A stretch of 64,000 bases of DNA. Origin: Paracoccaceae bacterium (GTDB lineage: Bacteria; Pseudomonadota; Alphaproteobacteria; Rhodobacterales; Rhodobacteraceae). Made by a program: the position numbers and the translations under genes. This document shows positions 10,140-23,235 of this stretch, one piece after another (position 1 is the first letter of the stretch; each line of letters starts with the position of its first letter). Where the stretch lies: contig CP075370.1 of NCBI GenBank assembly GCA_019454225.1, positions 1,416,001 to 1,480,000 on the forward strand, given 5' to 3'. The notes below the pieces were generated by a model. It did not search any database, had not been told where the DNA came from, and saw only the letters and a program-made list of their open reading frames with translations.

Positions 10140-11768
10140 CTAGAGTGCCTTGGCGCGGGTCCGCAGTTCGAACTTCTGGATCTTTCCGGTCGACGTCTTG
10201 GGCAGATCGCCAAAGACCACGCGCTTGGGCGTCTTGAACCCCGCCAGACGTTCGCGCGAAAAGGCGATCAGTTCGCCTTCGGTCGTCGCGGCCCCCGGTT
10301 TCAACTCGACGAAGGCGCACGGCACCTCACCCCATTTCTCGTCCGGTTTCGCCACCACGGCACACAGCAGGACCGACGGGTGATGCATCAGCACGCCCTC
10401 GACCTCGACCGAACTGACATTCTCGCCGCCCGAGATGATGATGTCCTTCGCCCGGTCGGTGATCTTGATGTATCCGTCTTCGTGCTGAAAGGCGATGTCG
10501 CCCGAGTGGAACCAGCCGCCGCTGAACGCCTCGGCACTGGCGGCCGGGTTGCGGTAATAGCCCTTCATCACCGTATTGCCGCGCAGCATGATCTCGCCCA
10601 GCGTCGCACCGTCGCGCGGCACCGGCGACATCGTGGCGGGATCCATCACCACGGCCTCGCCCGCCATCGGCTGCACCACGCCGGTCCGCGCCTTGATCGC
10701 GGCCCTCTCGGCCTGCGGCAGGTCGTTCCAGCGGTCCTGCCACAGGCATTCGGTGATGTGGCCATAGGTTTCCGTCAGGCCGTAGACCTGCTTGACGTGG
10801 AATCCCAGCGGCTCGATGGCGGCCAATGTCGCGGCAGGCGGCGGGGCGCCCGCTGTGAACACCTCGACCACATGGGAAAACGCGCGGCGATCGCTGTCGG
10901 GGGCATTGATCAGCGTGTTCAGCACGATCGGCGCCCCGCCGAAATGCGTCACCCCGTGATCCGCGATCGCGTCATAGATCGCCCGCGCCGTGATGTCGCG
11001 GCAGCAGACGATGGTGCCGCCCAGAACCGGCACCATCCACGTGTGGCACCAGCCGTTGCAATGGAACAGCGGCACGATGGTCAGATAGACCGGGTGCATC
11101 GTCATGCCCCAGGACACCACCGTGCCCATGGTGTTCAGGAACGCGCCCCGGTGGTGATAGACAACGCCCTTCGGCCGCCCCGTGGTGCCCGACGTGTAGT
11201 TCAGCGCAAGGCTTTCCCATTCATCCTCGGGCATCGACCAGGGCATGTGGGGGTCGCCCCCGGCAAGAAAGGACTCATAGACCGTGTGGCGGCCCGAAGC
11301 CCCGATCCCCGCCACCGGATCCGGCACCTCGATGATGCGGGGGGCGGGGGCGTCCATCCGTGCCGTGGCCGCCTCGGCAAGCGACAGGAACGCAGTGTCG
11401 CAGATCAGCACCTTCGCCTGCCCGTGTTCCAGGATGTAGCCCACCGTATCGGCATCAAGGCGCGTGTTGATAGTGTTCAGGATGGCGCCGCAGGCCGGAA
11501 TGCCCCAATGCGCCTCGGCCTGTGCGGGAATGTTGGGCAGGATTGTTGCCACCACGTCGCCCGGCTCGACCCCTGCCCGGGCCAGGGCCGATGCCAGCCG
11601 GGTCGCCCGCGCATGGTATTCGGCATAGGTCCGGTGAAGATTGCCATAGACCAGGGCGATGCGGTCGGCAAAGACATCGGCGGCCCGCTGCAGATGCGCC
11701 AGTGGCGTCAGCGCGCGGAAGTTCGCCGCATTCCGCCCCAGCCCGTCCTCGTCTGCCAGCCATCCCAT
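10140..11768 (-). CDS. AMP-forming acyl-CoA synthetase
   Basis: Activates a carboxylic acid to its acyl-CoA via an acyl-adenylate. The protein has 542 aa. The ANL-superfamily P-loop motif YTSGTTGRPKGV is at residues 191-202. Also visible are YGLTETYGHITE, GWFHSGDIAFQHEDGYIKI, DRAKDIIISGGENVSS, and a C-terminal catalytic Lys in TSTGKIQKFELR. It belongs to the group holding medium/long-chain fatty acyl-CoA ligases and DmdB-type methylmercaptopropionate ligases of marine Rhodobacteraceae; the substrate cannot be chosen from sequence alone. The ATG at 11768 is preceded by GGGAGG at good spacing. Confidence 0.88.
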   Translation of the reverse strand: MGWLADEDGLGRNAANFRALTPLAHLQRAADVFADRIALVYGNLHRTYAEYHARATRLASALARAGVEPGDVVATILPNIPAQAEAHWGIPACGAILNTINTRLDADTVGYILEHGQAKVLICDTAFLSLAEAATARMDAPAPRIIEVPDPVAGIGASGRHTVYESFLAGGDPHMPWSMPEDEWESLALNYTSGTTGRPKGVVYHHRGAFLNTMGTVVSWGMTMHPVYLTIVPLFHCNGWCHTWMVPVLGGTIVCCRDITARAIYDAIADHGVTHFGGAPIVLNTLINAPDSDRRAFSHVVEVFTAGAPPPAATLAAIEPLGFHVKQVYGLTETYGHITECLWQDRWNDLPQAERAAIKARTGVVQPMAGEAVVMDPATMSPVPRDGATLGEIMLRGNTVMKGYYRNPAASAEAFSGGWFHSGDIAFQHEDGYIKITDRAKDIIISGGENVSSVEVEGVLMHHPSVLLCAVVAKPDEKWGEVPCAFVELKPGAATTEGELIAFSRERLAGFKTPKRVVFGDLPKTSTGKIQKFELRTRAKAL

Positions 11769-11860
11769 CGACACCTCCCCCATGCGCGTGCCGCGCCCGG
11801 GGCACGCATGTCGCTTTCCGGCCAGCATATTGGCCCCGCCCGGGTCAGTTGGAAAGGGTC

Positions 11861-12799
11861 ATGACCCCGCTCGCCGCACCCCCCGACCGCACGCTTGCCG
11901 CCGCCGGCCTGATCCTGGTCTATGCGACGATCATCGGCTTCACCGACAACTGGGTGCGGGTGATCGCCGCCGAGATCGGGTTGTGGCAGTTCCATGCGAT
12001 GCGCTCGGCGATGGCCGCGGTGCTGGTCGCCGTGGCGGCCGTGGCGCTGCGGCTGGACATGCGGCCCCGGCGACTGACGGCCGTGGCGGGGCGGTCGGCG
12101 ATCCACGGTTGCGCGATGCTGCTGTATTTCGGGGCGCTTGCCTTCCTGCCGGTGGCGCAGGTGGCCGCCGGGCTGTTCACGGCGCCGATCTTCGTGCTGC
12201 TGATCTCGCGTCTGGTCTATGGGCATCCCATCGGGCCGGTGCGGGTTGCGGCGGTTGCCGTCGGGTTCCTGGGTGTCGTGCTGGTCCTCGGCCCCGAGGC
12301 GCTGCGCGGTGCCACGCTGGCCGCCGCGCTGCCGGTTGTGGCGGGGGCGATGTATGCCATGGGCAACATCGCCACGCGCGAATGGTGCGCGGGCGAAAGC
12401 GCGCTTGTGCTGACCACCGGGTTCTTCGCTGCCCTGGGTATCCTGGGCCTGGTCGGCATGGGGGTGCTGGCGGTCGTGCCCCTGCCTGCGGCCGACGGCG
12501 CCGCAGGTTTCGTGCTGCGCGGATGGGTCAGCCCCTCGGGTGCCGTGCTGGCCTGGACCTTCGTGCAGGCGGCAGGCTCGCTGGTCGGTGTCGGGCTGAT
12601 GGTGCGCGCCTATCAACTGGCCGAGGCCAGCCGCGTGTCGGTGATCGAATACGTCATCCTGCCGCTGTCGGCCTTCTGGGGCTGGCTGATCTGGGCCGAG
12701 ATGCTGACGCCGCTGGCCGGGGTCGGCATGGTGCTGATCACGGCCGCCGGGCTGATGATCGCGGCGCGGGCGCGGACTGCGGCGGTCGCGATGTCGTGA
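11861..12799 (+). CDS. DMT-superfamily (EamA) transporter
   Basis: 312 aa, about ten hydrophobic helices in two EamA repeats (first from about residue 15, second from about 160). The family exports or exchanges small metabolites in the inner membrane; the substrate is unknown. Helix-boundary motifs are typical, for example ALAFLPVAQVAAGLFTAPIF in repeat 1 and EASRVSVIEYVILPLSAFWG in repeat 2. The ATG at 11861 has GGAAAGG upstream. It is divergent from the acyl-CoA synthetase and convergent with tdk. Confidence 0.88.
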   Translation: MTPLAAPPDRTLAAAGLILVYATIIGFTDNWVRVIAAEIGLWQFHAMRSAMAAVLVAVAAVALRLDMRPRRLTAVAGRSAIHGCAMLLYFGALAFLPVAQVAAGLFTAPIFVLLISRLVYGHPIGPVRVAAVAVGFLGVVLVLGPEALRGATLAAALPVVAGAMYAMGNIATREWCAGESALVLTTGFFAALGILGLVGMGVLAVVPLPAADGAAGFVLRGWVSPSGAVLAWTFVQAAGSLVGVGLMVRAYQLAEASRVSVIEYVILPLSAFWGWLIWAEMLTPLAGVGMVLITAAGLMIAARARTAAVAMS

Positions 12800-12820
12800 G
12801 GCCGCGGTCCCTGCGGGATT

Positions 12821-13402
12821 TCACCGGTCATCCACGGCGGCGCGCCAGTGACGGCGGCACAGGCTCTGATACGTCTCGTTGCCGCCGATCTGCACCTGCT
12901 CGCCTTCCCGCAGCGCCCGGCCGTCGGGACCGCGCCGGATCACCATCGTGGCCTTCTTGCCGCAGTGGCAGATCGTGCGGACCTCGCGCATCTCGTCCGC
13001 CCAGGCCAGAAGTGCGGCGGAACCGGGGAACAGCTCTCCCCTGAAATCCACCCGCAGCCCGTAGGCCATGACCGGCACGCCAAGGTCGTCGACCACGCGG
13101 GCAAGCTGCCAGACCTGCGCCTTGGTCAGAAATTGCGCCTCGTCGACAAAGACGCAGGCGACCTTGCCCTGCGCCAGACGGGTGGCAATGCGGGCGTGCA
13201 GGTCATCCTCGGGGGTGAAGGTGTCGGCCGCCTGGCCGATGCCGATGCGGCTGGCGATGCGGCCCGTTCCGGCTCGCCCGTCCAGACGGGCCGTCAGCAG
13301 ATAGGTCTGCATCCCGCCCTCGTGATAGTTGTAGGAGGCCTGCAACAGCGCGGTCGACTTGCCCGCGTTCATGGTCGAATAGTTGAAGTGCAGCTTGGCC
13401 AT
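12821..13402 (-). CDS. tdk: Thymidine kinase (type II)
   Basis: Phosphorylates thymidine/deoxyuridine with ATP. 193 aa, normal for the homotetrameric bacterial class. The P-loop is MNAGKST (11-17), the catalytic region VFVDEAQF is near 84-91, and zinc-site residues appear in CHCGKK (Cys145, Cys147) and CRRH (Cys182, His185). It complements the deo operon at 3-7 kb: Tdk makes dTMP while DeoA degrades thymidine. The ATG at 13402 is placed immediately before the conserved KLHFNYSTMNAGKS strand-loop. Confidence 0.95.
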   Translation of the reverse strand: MAKLHFNYSTMNAGKSTALLQASYNYHEGGMQTYLLTARLDGRAGTGRIASRIGIGQAADTFTPEDDLHARIATRLAQGKVACVFVDEAQFLTKAQVWQLARVVDDLGVPVMAYGLRVDFRGELFPGSAALLAWADEMREVRTICHCGKKATMVIRRGPDGRALREGEQVQIGGNETYQSLCRRHWRAAVDDR

Positions 13403-13450
13403 GGCCGCTGGTAGCAACCGGCGCGCGGCGGCACAAGCGGCCGAGCGGTT

Positions 13451-13485
13451 CCGCCATGCCCGGCGCGGGGGCCGCGGCATGGCGG
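13451..13485. other. Intergenic stem-loop between tdk and rhlE
   Basis: Perfect 10-bp arms CCGCCATGCC (13451-13460) and GGCATGGCGG (13476-13485) enclose a 15-nt GC-rich loop. It lies downstream of the leftward helicase gene and upstream of tdk. No T-tract follows on either strand, so a Rho-independent terminator is unlikely; it may stabilise a 3' end. Confidence 0.5.
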
Positions 13486-13586
13486 AGGATACGTGCGGCG
13501 GGTGCCGCGCACTCGTCCAGACAGTCCGCCTTGGCGGTGCGCGCAGCTTGCGCGCGATCGGTCACCGCCGGGTTAACGCCGGGCGA

Positions 13587-14909
13587 TCAGCCGCGGCCGG
13601 GCTTGCCTGCCGGGCGCGGGCCGCGCGGGGCGGCGGTGCCGCCCTGTGCCGCACGTGCCTTGGGCGCGCCACCCCGTCCGGGCTTCCCCTGTCCCTGCGG
13701 CCGCCCCTGGCCGGGGCGCTGTCCCTGCGGCCTTCCGCGGCCCTGCCCGGGCTTCGGCGCGGCGGCGACGATATCGGCGGCCCATGCCGCCCCTCCCACC
13801 ACCGGAAGCGTCTTTTTCATCAGCTTCTCAATGGCCTGAAGCTCGCCCATCTCGGCAGGCGCGCAGAATGCGACCGCCGTGCCGTCCGCCCCGGCCCGCG
13901 CCGTGCGACCGATGCGGTGGACATAGTTCTCGGGCACGTTCGGCATGTCGTAGTTGTAGACGTGCCGCACCGTCGGAATGTCGATGCCCCGTGCCGCCAC
14001 ATCGGTGGCGACCAGAACGTCAAGCTCGCCGTTGCGGAACTCGGTCAGGGTGCGGTCGCGGTTGTTCTGGCTCTTGTTGCCGTGGATGGCGCCGACCTTG
14101 AAGCCCCAGGCGAGCAGCAGCTTGCACAGCTTGTCGGACCCGTGCTTGGTGCGGCCGAACACCAGGGCCTGTTCGCCCGGGTGCTTCAGCAGATAGGATT
14201 CCAGCAGTTTCGCCTTGTCCCCCTGCGGGATGAAATGCACGCCCTGCACGATCCGCTCGATCGGCTTGCCCGGCGGCGCCACCTGCACGCGCACCGGATC
14301 GCGCAGGTAAGTGCTTGCGATCTCTTCGATATCCTTGGGCATCGTGGCGCTGAAGAGCAGTGTCTGGCGCTTCTGCGGGATGTGCTTGGCAATGCGGCGC
14401 AGGGCGTGGATGAAACCCATGTCCAGCATGTGATCGGCCTCGTCCAGCACCAGATAGCCGCAGTTCTGCAGCGAGACGTCGCCGCGTTCCAGCAGGTCGA
14501 TCAGCCGCCCGGGGGTGGCCACCAGAACATCCGCGCCACGGGCCAGAGCCGCCGACTGCTTGACCAGGGAGGCCCCGCCAACGACCATCAACACCTTGAT
14601 TGCAGTACCTTTTGTGAAGGTTTCAAGATTGTCCTTGATCTGCAGGGTCAGTTCGCGCGTGGGGGCCAGGATCAGGGCGCGGACGTTGCGCGGGCCCGGC
14701 GGGTGGCCGATGTCCAGCAGGCGATGCAGCAGCGGCAGGCCGAAGGCCGCCGTCTTGCCGGTGCCGGTCTGGGCAAGGCCCATCACGTCGCGGCCCTGCA
14801 TGATGTGGGGGATGGCCTGCGCCTGGATCGGCGTGGGTGTCTGGAGAGTCGTTTTTTCAAGCGACTTCAAAAGCTTGGGCGAAAGTCCAAGATCGGCGAA
14901 AGTGGTCAT
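13587..14909 (-). CDS. rhlE: DEAD-box RNA helicase, RhlE type
   Basis: ATP-dependent RNA helicase of 440 aa. Motifs in order: Q-motif region (TPTPIQAQAIP), AQTGTGKT, PTRELTLQI, TPGRLIDLL, VLDEADHMLD, FSATMP, then domain 2 with [13 protein letters not shown] and HRIGRTARAG. The last ~60 residues are a disordered Gly/Gln/Arg/Pro-rich tail with GQGRPQGQ-like repeats, typical of RhlE and likely an RNA-binding tail. The start at 14909 was chosen over an ATG six codons upstream because it begins the conserved MTTFADLGLS. It may act in ribosome assembly or cold adaptation. Confidence 0.92.
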   Translation of the reverse strand: MTTFADLGLSPKLLKSLEKTTLQTPTPIQAQAIPHIMQGRDVMGLAQTGTGKTAAFGLPLLHRLLDIGHPPGPRNVRALILAPTRELTLQIKDNLETFTKGTAIKVLMVVGGASLVKQSAALARGADVLVATPGRLIDLLERGDVSLQNCGYLVLDEADHMLDMGFIHALRRIAKHIPQKRQTLLFSATMPKDIEEIASTYLRDPVRVQVAPPGKPIERIVQGVHFIPQGDKAKLLESYLLKHPGEQALVFGRTKHGSDKLCKLLLAWGFKVGAIHGNKSQNNRDRTLTEFRNGELDVLVATDVAARGIDIPTVRHVYNYDMPNVPENYVHRIGRTARAGADGTAVAFCAPAEMGELQAIEKLMKKTLPVVGGAAWAADIVAAAPKPGQGRGRPQGQRPGQGRPQGQGKPGRGGAPKARAAQGGTAAPRGPRPAGKPGRG

Positions 14910-15095
14910 GTCCGTTCCGTACGTCAAAGGGCCAGCGACCCTCGCCCCCGGGGAACCCCGGAAGCCGTGTGCGCTGCGCGGCGCCCCTGCGTGATGGTGG
15001 GAACCTTTGTCCGGGCCTTCATATGCTCACGCGGCACGGGCTGTCGGACAGCGGTGAGATGTGGCCGGAGCGGCGCAAAGTCAAGGGGAAACCGA

Positions 15096-15159
15096 TGTCT
15101 GGTCCGCGTCCCGCCGGCGTATGGCAGGCGTATGGCATCCGTCCCGACAGGGCGCGCGG
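15096..15159 (+). repeat. Dispersed intergenic repeat, copy A (64 bp)
   Basis: A 64-bp sequence whose core CGTATGGCATCCGTCCCGAC (start 15129) recurs at 32506-32569 (reverse) and 44622-44684 (forward), always between genes. It lies in the 295-bp gap between the two leftward genes at 14909 and 15205, in which I see no gene. Confidence 0.8.
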
Positions 15160-15204
15160 CCGGTCAGGATGTGGGTAAGGTCCGGGCGGCGCGGCGCGTG
15201 CCGT

Positions 15205-17343
15205 TCATTCGTCCAGTGCGCGCCGCACCATCGCGGCAAGTTCGGCGCGCCGGTAGGGTTTGCCCAGCAGGTTGGTGCCGGGATCAAGCCGGCCGTGATG
15301 GACGATGGCATCCTGCGTGTAGCCCGAGGTGAACAGAAGCTTGAGCGTGGGTTGCCACCACAGCGCGGTATCGGCGAGCTGGCGGCCGTTCAGGCCGCCC
15401 GGGATCACCACGTCGGTGAACAGCAGGTCGAATTCCGCGCCGCTTTCCAGGACCGCCAGCGCTTCGGATGCCGACGCGGTTTCGGTGATGTCATAGCCGA
15501 GGTCGCGCAATTGGGTGACGACATGGCGGCGGACCAGTGCATCGTCCTCGACGACAAGGATGCGCTCGGTTCCCCCCACCAGTCCGGTCCTGGCACCGGG
15601 CTTCGCCTCGTCGGCGCGCAGGCCGCCCATGGCGGGGAAGTACAGCTTGACCGACGTGCCCTTGCGAAGCTCGGACGAAATCCGGGCGTAGCCGTTCGAC
15701 TGCTGGACAAACCCCCAGACCATCGACAGGCCAAGCCCCGAACCCTTGCCCGCCTCCTTGGTCGTGAAGAATGGTTCGAACGCCCGTTCCATGACCTCGG
15801 GGGGCATCCCGCATCCGTTGTCGGCGACGTCGATCAGCACGTACCGGCCTGCCACGACGGCCTCGTCTTGCCATGGAGCCCCGTCTTCCAGCGTCACGTT
15901 CGAGACGTCGATCGACAGCCGCCCGCCTTTCGGCATGGCGTCGCGGGCGTTGATCACGAGGTTCAGGATGGCGTTTTCCAGCTGGTTCGGATCGACCTCG
16001 ATCGGCCAGATGCCGTGGGCCACACGCAGGTCGATGGCGATGGATTCGTTGATCGTGTGGCGGACAAGCCCCTCGATCCCGCGCAACAGCGTTCCCGGAT
16101 CAAGAAGCCTTGGCTCAAGCGCCTGCCGCCTTGCGAACGACAGCAGGCGGCTGGTCAGCATCGCCCCGCGCTCTGCCGCCTGCATCGTCGCCTCGGACAG
16201 TCGCCGGGCCTTGGGGTCGTCGGCATTCATCTCGGCCAGGATCTCGGAATTGCCGATGATGATCGTCAGGAGGTTGTTGAAATCATGGGCGACGCCGCCG
16301 GTCAGCTGCCCGATGGCCTCCATCTTCTGCGACTGGCGCAGCTTCCTTTCCAGCGCCCGCAGTTCCGTGACATCCGCCGTGCTGCCGATCATCCGGATGG
16401 GCGTGCCGCTGTCATCCCGCACGATCAGGCCGCGATCCACCACATCCACCGTCCGGCCGTCGACGCAGACAAAGCGGTAGTCGCTGGTCCAGTTGCTGCT
16501 GCCGCTGTCCATGGCGGACTGCAGGCTTTCGGTGACGCGCGCGCGGTCGTCGGGATGCACCCAGCTTTCCCACGCCACCATGTTGGTGCCAAGCGCCTCG
16601 GCATCATAGCCGTAGATGTCGTGCAGGCGGTCGTTCCACCAGATCCTTCCCGACTTCAGGTCGGCATCCCAGATCAGGTCGTTGGTGGCGCGGCCGAGCA
16701 GCCGGAACCGTTCCTCGCTGACCCGCAGCACCTCGGCGCTGCGCTGCGCCTCCTCGGTCATCGCCGCGCGCAGGACCTCGGCATCGCGGTGCCGCGCGTA
16801 GATGCCGACGAACAGGATGAAGGCGGCGAAGCAGACGAGGAAGGTCACGATCGCGTCGATGTCCGCGATCGCCAGCGCGTCCGGCCGGTAGCCGAGCACA
16901 AAGGCTGCGACCGGGACCGGGCCGAGGCTGACGAGCAGGCCGATGGCGCGCTTGTGGAAGCCCAGGTTCGTGAACTGGTGGAAGATCACCAGCGGAAAGA
17001 ACCAGATGATGTAGGGCACGATCAGCACGATGTCCTGCGACGTCCGGAAGGCCAGGATCGCACCGACGTTCAGGTGGAACACGAAATAGACAGCGAGCGT
17101 GCCGGTGATGGCGCCGGTCGCCATGTCCGGCCTGACGGACAGCAGCACGAGCAGCCCGCCGGTCACCACGGCACAGAGGCCGATGATCCAGGCCTCGGGG
17201 CCCGCGACCTCGCCCAGGGCCACGCCGAACACCACGCCCAGCATCGCGCCGCAGAACGCGACCGCCAGGGCGATCAGCACGGTCCTTACGGCCTGTCGCT
17301 GGCGGCGGGTCGCGGGCGTGTCTTCCGTGTCGGCCATCGGCAT
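15205..17343 (-). CDS. Membrane hybrid sensor histidine kinase (TM-PAS-HisKA-HATPase-REC)
   Basis: About 712 aa. Six hydrophobic helices occupy roughly residues 19-205. A PAS domain follows ([19 protein letters not shown], with [10 protein letters not shown] typical of PAS_3). HisKA carries the phospho-acceptor in [11 protein letters not shown], and the HATPase has [22 protein letters not shown]-terminal receiver domain has [10 protein letters not shown] and the acceptor Asp in [11 protein letters not shown]. It probably signals through a phosphorelay; the stimulus is unknown. No response regulator lies beside it. Alternative in-frame starts at 17337 and 17403 exist and none has a strong ribosome-binding site. 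It resembles the soluble kinase at 47863 from HisKA onward. Confidence 0.88.
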   Translation of the reverse strand: MPMADTEDTPATRRQRQAVRTVLIALAVAFCGAMLGVVFGVALGEVAGPEAWIIGLCAVVTGGLLVLLSVRPDMATGAITGTLAVYFVFHLNVGAILAFRTSQDIVLIVPYIIWFFPLVIFHQFTNLGFHKRAIGLLVSLGPVPVAAFVLGYRPDALAIADIDAIVTFLVCFAAFILFVGIYARHRDAEVLRAAMTEEAQRSAEVLRVSEERFRLLGRATNDLIWDADLKSGRIWWNDRLHDIYGYDAEALGTNMVAWESWVHPDDRARVTESLQSAMDSGSSNWTSDYRFVCVDGRTVDVVDRGLIVRDDSGTPIRMIGSTADVTELRALERKLRQSQKMEAIGQLTGGVAHDFNNLLTIIIGNSEILAEMNADDPKARRLSEATMQAAERGAMLTSRLLSFARRQALEPRLLDPGTLLRGIEGLVRHTINESIAIDLRVAHGIWPIEVDPNQLENAILNLVINARDAMPKGGRLSIDVSNVTLEDGAPWQDEAVVAGRYVLIDVADNGCGMPPEVMERAFEPFFTTKEAGKGSGLGLSMVWGFVQQSNGYARISSELRKGTSVKLYFPAMGGLRADEAKPGARTGLVGGTERILVVEDDALVRRHVVTQLRDLGYDITETASASEALAVLESGAEFDLLFTDVVIPGGLNGRQLADTALWWQPTLKLLFTSGYTQDAIVHHGRLDPGTNLLGKPYRRAELAAMVRRALDE

Positions 17344-17791
17344 CGCTGCTTTCGGTTGGGTCGCCGGTCGGGCCGGGGCGCCCGCGCGGCCTGTCGTCCC
17401 CATGCCGCATGATGCCCCATATCGCCCGCGACGCAACCATCCAAGGGCCGTTGTGGAGCGGCCTGGCCGGGGGCAGGGGAGTGCCGGATTCGGGGCGGAC
17501 GTCGGAATGGCTGCGGCGTCCCACGGTGGGACGCTTTGCGGTCCCTTTGAAATCAAGGGCTTGGGGTGGCGATGTTAGGGATTTGTTAGGGATCGGCGAC
17601 ACGCCGGGCCTGCGCCCGCCCTGCGGCGTGGACGGGCGGTCTGCGGTTGTCGGGGGCCGAAGATCCGGCGGGCGAGCGTGCCGCGACCGGTTGCGGGACA
17701 GATCGCGTGGGGATCAACGGCTTTTCTCTTATCAATCAACTGCAACGCTTCTCATATGCGTCATCCTTCGGTGGCGGCGCCTCAAACAAGC
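17344..17791. other. Gene-free region between kinase and IS element
   Basis: I see no convincing gene in these 448 bp. Frames that stay open read as compositionally biased Arg/Gly strings. The segment just left of the IS (17720-17790) is more AT-rich than its surroundings, like the sequence to the right of the IS, suggesting the IS landed in an atypical low-GC patch. Confidence 0.6.
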
Positions 17792-17809
17792 TGACGTTGC
17801 CCCCGACCT

Positions 17810-18739
17810 TTATCCAGCGTGAGCGAGACTCCGGGTTTGAGTTTTGCCCATTTGGGCGGTTTGGGCAACGGGGGCTGGCGCGGAGCTTTGCGGGTTGCGC
17901 AGCGTCAGGCCCCATTGCGGGGTGAAGGTTTGGGCGAACTCGGCAGGGGTCTGCCATCCGAGGCGGGAGTGGGGGCGTTCGGTGTTGTAGTCCTTGCGCC
18001 AGGCCGCGAGCGTGGCGCGGGCGTGGTTCAGGGACGGGAACAGCGTTTCGTTCAAAAGCTCGTCGCGCAGGCGGCCATTGAAGCTCTCGATGAAGGCGTT
18101 CTGGGTCGGCTTGCCCGGCGCGATGTAGTGCCAGTCGATCTTGCGGTCGTCCGCGAAGGTCAGGATCGCGTTCGAGGTGAACTCGGTGCCATTGTCGCTT
18201 ACCACTGTTCCTGGCTTGCCGTGGGTCTCGAACAGCGTGGCCAGTTCCCGCGCCACCCGTGCGCCTGAGAGCGAGGTGTCGGCGATGAGGGCGAGGCATT
18301 CCCGTGTGCAGTCGTCGACCACGGTCATGATCCGGAAGCGGCGGCCATCGGTCAGCTGGTCGGAGACAAAGTCGAGCGACCACCGCTGGTTCGGCATCAG
18401 CGGCAGCGCCATCGGGGCTCGCGTGCCAATGGCCCGTTTGCGGCCACCGCGACGCCGGACATGCAGCCGTTCTTCGCGGTAGATGCGGAACAAGCGCTTA
18501 TGGTTCACCTCGTGGCCTTCGCGGCGCAGAAACACATGCAGCCGCCGATAGCCGAACCGGCGGCGCACCCTCGCCAACTCCTTCAGCCGCTCGCGCAGCA
18601 CAGGGTCGTCCTGCCGGATCGCCTCGTAGCGCATGGTCATCCGGCAACAGCCGATCACCCGACACGCCCGCCGTTCGCTCATCCCGTGGCCCGCCACCAG
18701 ATGCGCGACTGCTTGCCGCTTCGCGGCGGGCGTCACCAC
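17810..18739 (-). CDS. IS3-family transposase OrfB
   Basis: 309 aa. An N-terminal HTH_21-type region ([19 protein letters not shown]) is followed by an rve integrase core with the DDE triad: [21 protein letters not shown], and [17 protein letters not shown]. It starts GTG overlapping the orfA stop region, and the catalytic product is expected to be the OrfAB fusion made by -1 frameshifting at the AAAAAAG heptamer (18739-18745, minus strand). No inactivating mutation is visible. Confidence 0.94.
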   Translation of the reverse strand: MVTPAAKRQAVAHLVAGHGMSERRACRVIGCCRMTMRYEAIRQDDPVLRERLKELARVRRRFGYRRLHVFLRREGHEVNHKRLFRIYREERLHVRRRGGRKRAIGTRAPMALPLMPNQRWSLDFVSDQLTDGRRFRIMTVVDDCTRECLALIADTSLSGARVARELATLFETHGKPGTVVSDNGTEFTSNAILTFADDRKIDWHYIAPGKPTQNAFIESFNGRLRDELLNETLFPSLNHARATLAAWRKDYNTERPHSRLGWQTPAEFAQTFTPQWGLTLRNPQSSAPAPVAQTAQMGKTQTRSLAHAG

Positions 18740-18999
18740 TTTTTTCCAAGGAGATCCTTCAGCGCGGCATTATCCAGCATCGCGTCCGCCAGCAGCCGTT
18801 TCAGACGGGCGTTCTCGTCCTCGAGCCCCTTCAGGCGCTTGGCCTCGCTGACATCCATGCCGCCATACTTGGCCTTCCACTTGTAGACGGTCGCATCGCT
18901 GACGCCGTGCTTGCGGCACAGATCGGCAACGGAAACCCCGGCCTCATGCTCCTTCAGAATGCCGATGATCTGATCTTCAGTGAACCTGCTGCGCTTCAT
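18733..18999 (-). CDS. IS3-family transposase OrfA
   Basis: 88 aa. An HTH domain ([20 protein letters not shown] ... [17 protein letters not shown]) recognises the terminal repeats, followed by a leucine-zipper-like coiled coil ([20 protein letters not shown]). The 3' end contains A AAA AAG followed by TGG TGA, the standard IS3 frameshift window that fuses OrfA to OrfB in the -1 frame. Confidence 0.94.
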   Translation of the reverse strand: MKRSRFTEDQIIGILKEHEAGVSVADLCRKHGVSDATVYKWKAKYGGMDVSEAKRLKGLEDENARLKRLLADAMLDNAALKDLLGKKW

Positions 19000-19173
19000 C
19001 TCTGGTCCTCTCGGTTGGGCCAGAACCTATCTCGAACTGGATTAGGTGGAGGGGGCAACGTCAAAGCGGCCCCAAGCTTGGAATCTTGGCGTCCTCAATT
19101 TCCTTGATTTACCCCGTGAGTCGCCCTTACGTTTCAGCGAGATGCGCGCACGAGGTGACTGGCTTTGTGGACA

Positions 19174-19677
19174 ATGAGCAGCAAGAAATTCTACCTTAGC
19201 CTTTTCATTCTTCTGTTGGCCTCCTGTATGCCAACGACAGATAACTATGTATTCAAGAGTGGCGCGTCGGTCGCTCGGACCGACAATGATTACTTCGAAT
19301 GCGAGTTGGCAGCGGCACAAAGTGTTCCTCAGGACACGCGAATTGGTGTAACGCCAACCTACGTTACACCAACGCAGACGAACTGCTACAAAATTGGCTA
19401 CTCTGTTCAATGCAATACAACAGGCGGGCAGGTTTATGGTGGGACTGCGTATTCCTACGACGCGAATTCTGACTTGCGGGCAAGTTTCTTCGCAAGATGT
19501 CTGGCGCGCCGCGGGTACAGTGTGACCGAGCTGCCCAAATGCGACCTTTCGAAAGTGCCGCCGTCAATTCTGGCGACACTAAGCGGCAAACAGAGGGCAC
19601 CGAGGGCGGATGCCTGCTATGTGCCTGTGACGGAACGCGCGGGCAACGTCGTTTATGCATCCGAGTTGCTGAAGTAG
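19174..19677 (+). CDS. Putative lipoprotein of unknown function
   Basis: 167 aa. A short basic N-terminus and hydrophobic stretch end in LLLASC, a plausible lipobox with Cys18 or so as the lipidated residue. The mature part contains several Cys residues (ECELAAA, TNCYKIG, VQCNTT, ARCLARRGY, PKCDLS, DACYVP), suggesting disulfides in the periplasm. I do not recognise a family. Codon usage and base composition are clearly more AT-rich than the neighbours, and the gene lies 110 bp from the IS, so horizontal acquisition is likely. The ATG at 19174 was preferred over one three codons upstream for signal peptide shape. Confidence 0.65.
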   Translation: MSSKKFYLSLFILLLASCMPTTDNYVFKSGASVARTDNDYFECELAAAQSVPQDTRIGVTPTYVTPTQTNCYKIGYSVQCNTTGGQVYGGTAYSYDANSDLRASFFARCLARRGYSVTELPKCDLSKVPPSILATLSGKQRAPRADACYVPVTERAGNVVYASELLK

Positions 19678-19724
19678 GGCCCCGCCCACTGCTTTCGCCC
19701 CGGCGCGGGCGGCGGGGCCGCGCC

Positions 19725-23054
<3,330 letters not shown>

Positions 23055-23235
23055 GGGCGGCCCCCGGTTCGGCGTAAATCGACCGCCTTATAGAGGGGCG
23101 GCAGGGGGGCGCAAGCGGTTTCGCCCCCCGGGCAGGCCGGTGCGGCCGGGGGCCAAAATTTTCGCGCACCCCCACGGATTCCTTCGCATGAGCGCATCGG
23201 TGCCCTATGTCGCGACCAGCACGAAGGAGAGGCCG

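Larger units (their letters stand above)
17792..19063 (-). mobile_element. Complete IS3-family insertion sequence (IS407-like)
   Basis: A 1,272-bp element. The left end begins TGACGTTGCCCCC and the right end is its inverse (GGGGGCAACGTCA). Similarity continues imperfectly inward (ATCCAG and GAG conserved) to about 33 bp. It is flanked by a direct duplication AAGC at 17788-17791 and 19064-19067, so both ends and the 4-bp target duplication are intact; 4 bp is typical of the IS407 group. It carries orfA and orfB with an A6G slippery site. The element appears complete and possibly active. Confidence 0.93.

Noticed and set aside
13451-13485. 10-bp stem-loop as a Rho-independent terminator for rhlE
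   Set aside because: No T-run on either side in either direction.
17409-17822. Rightward frame running from the kinase upstream region into the IS
   Set aside because: It crosses the IS boundary, so it cannot be an ancestral gene, and the peptide is low-complexity.
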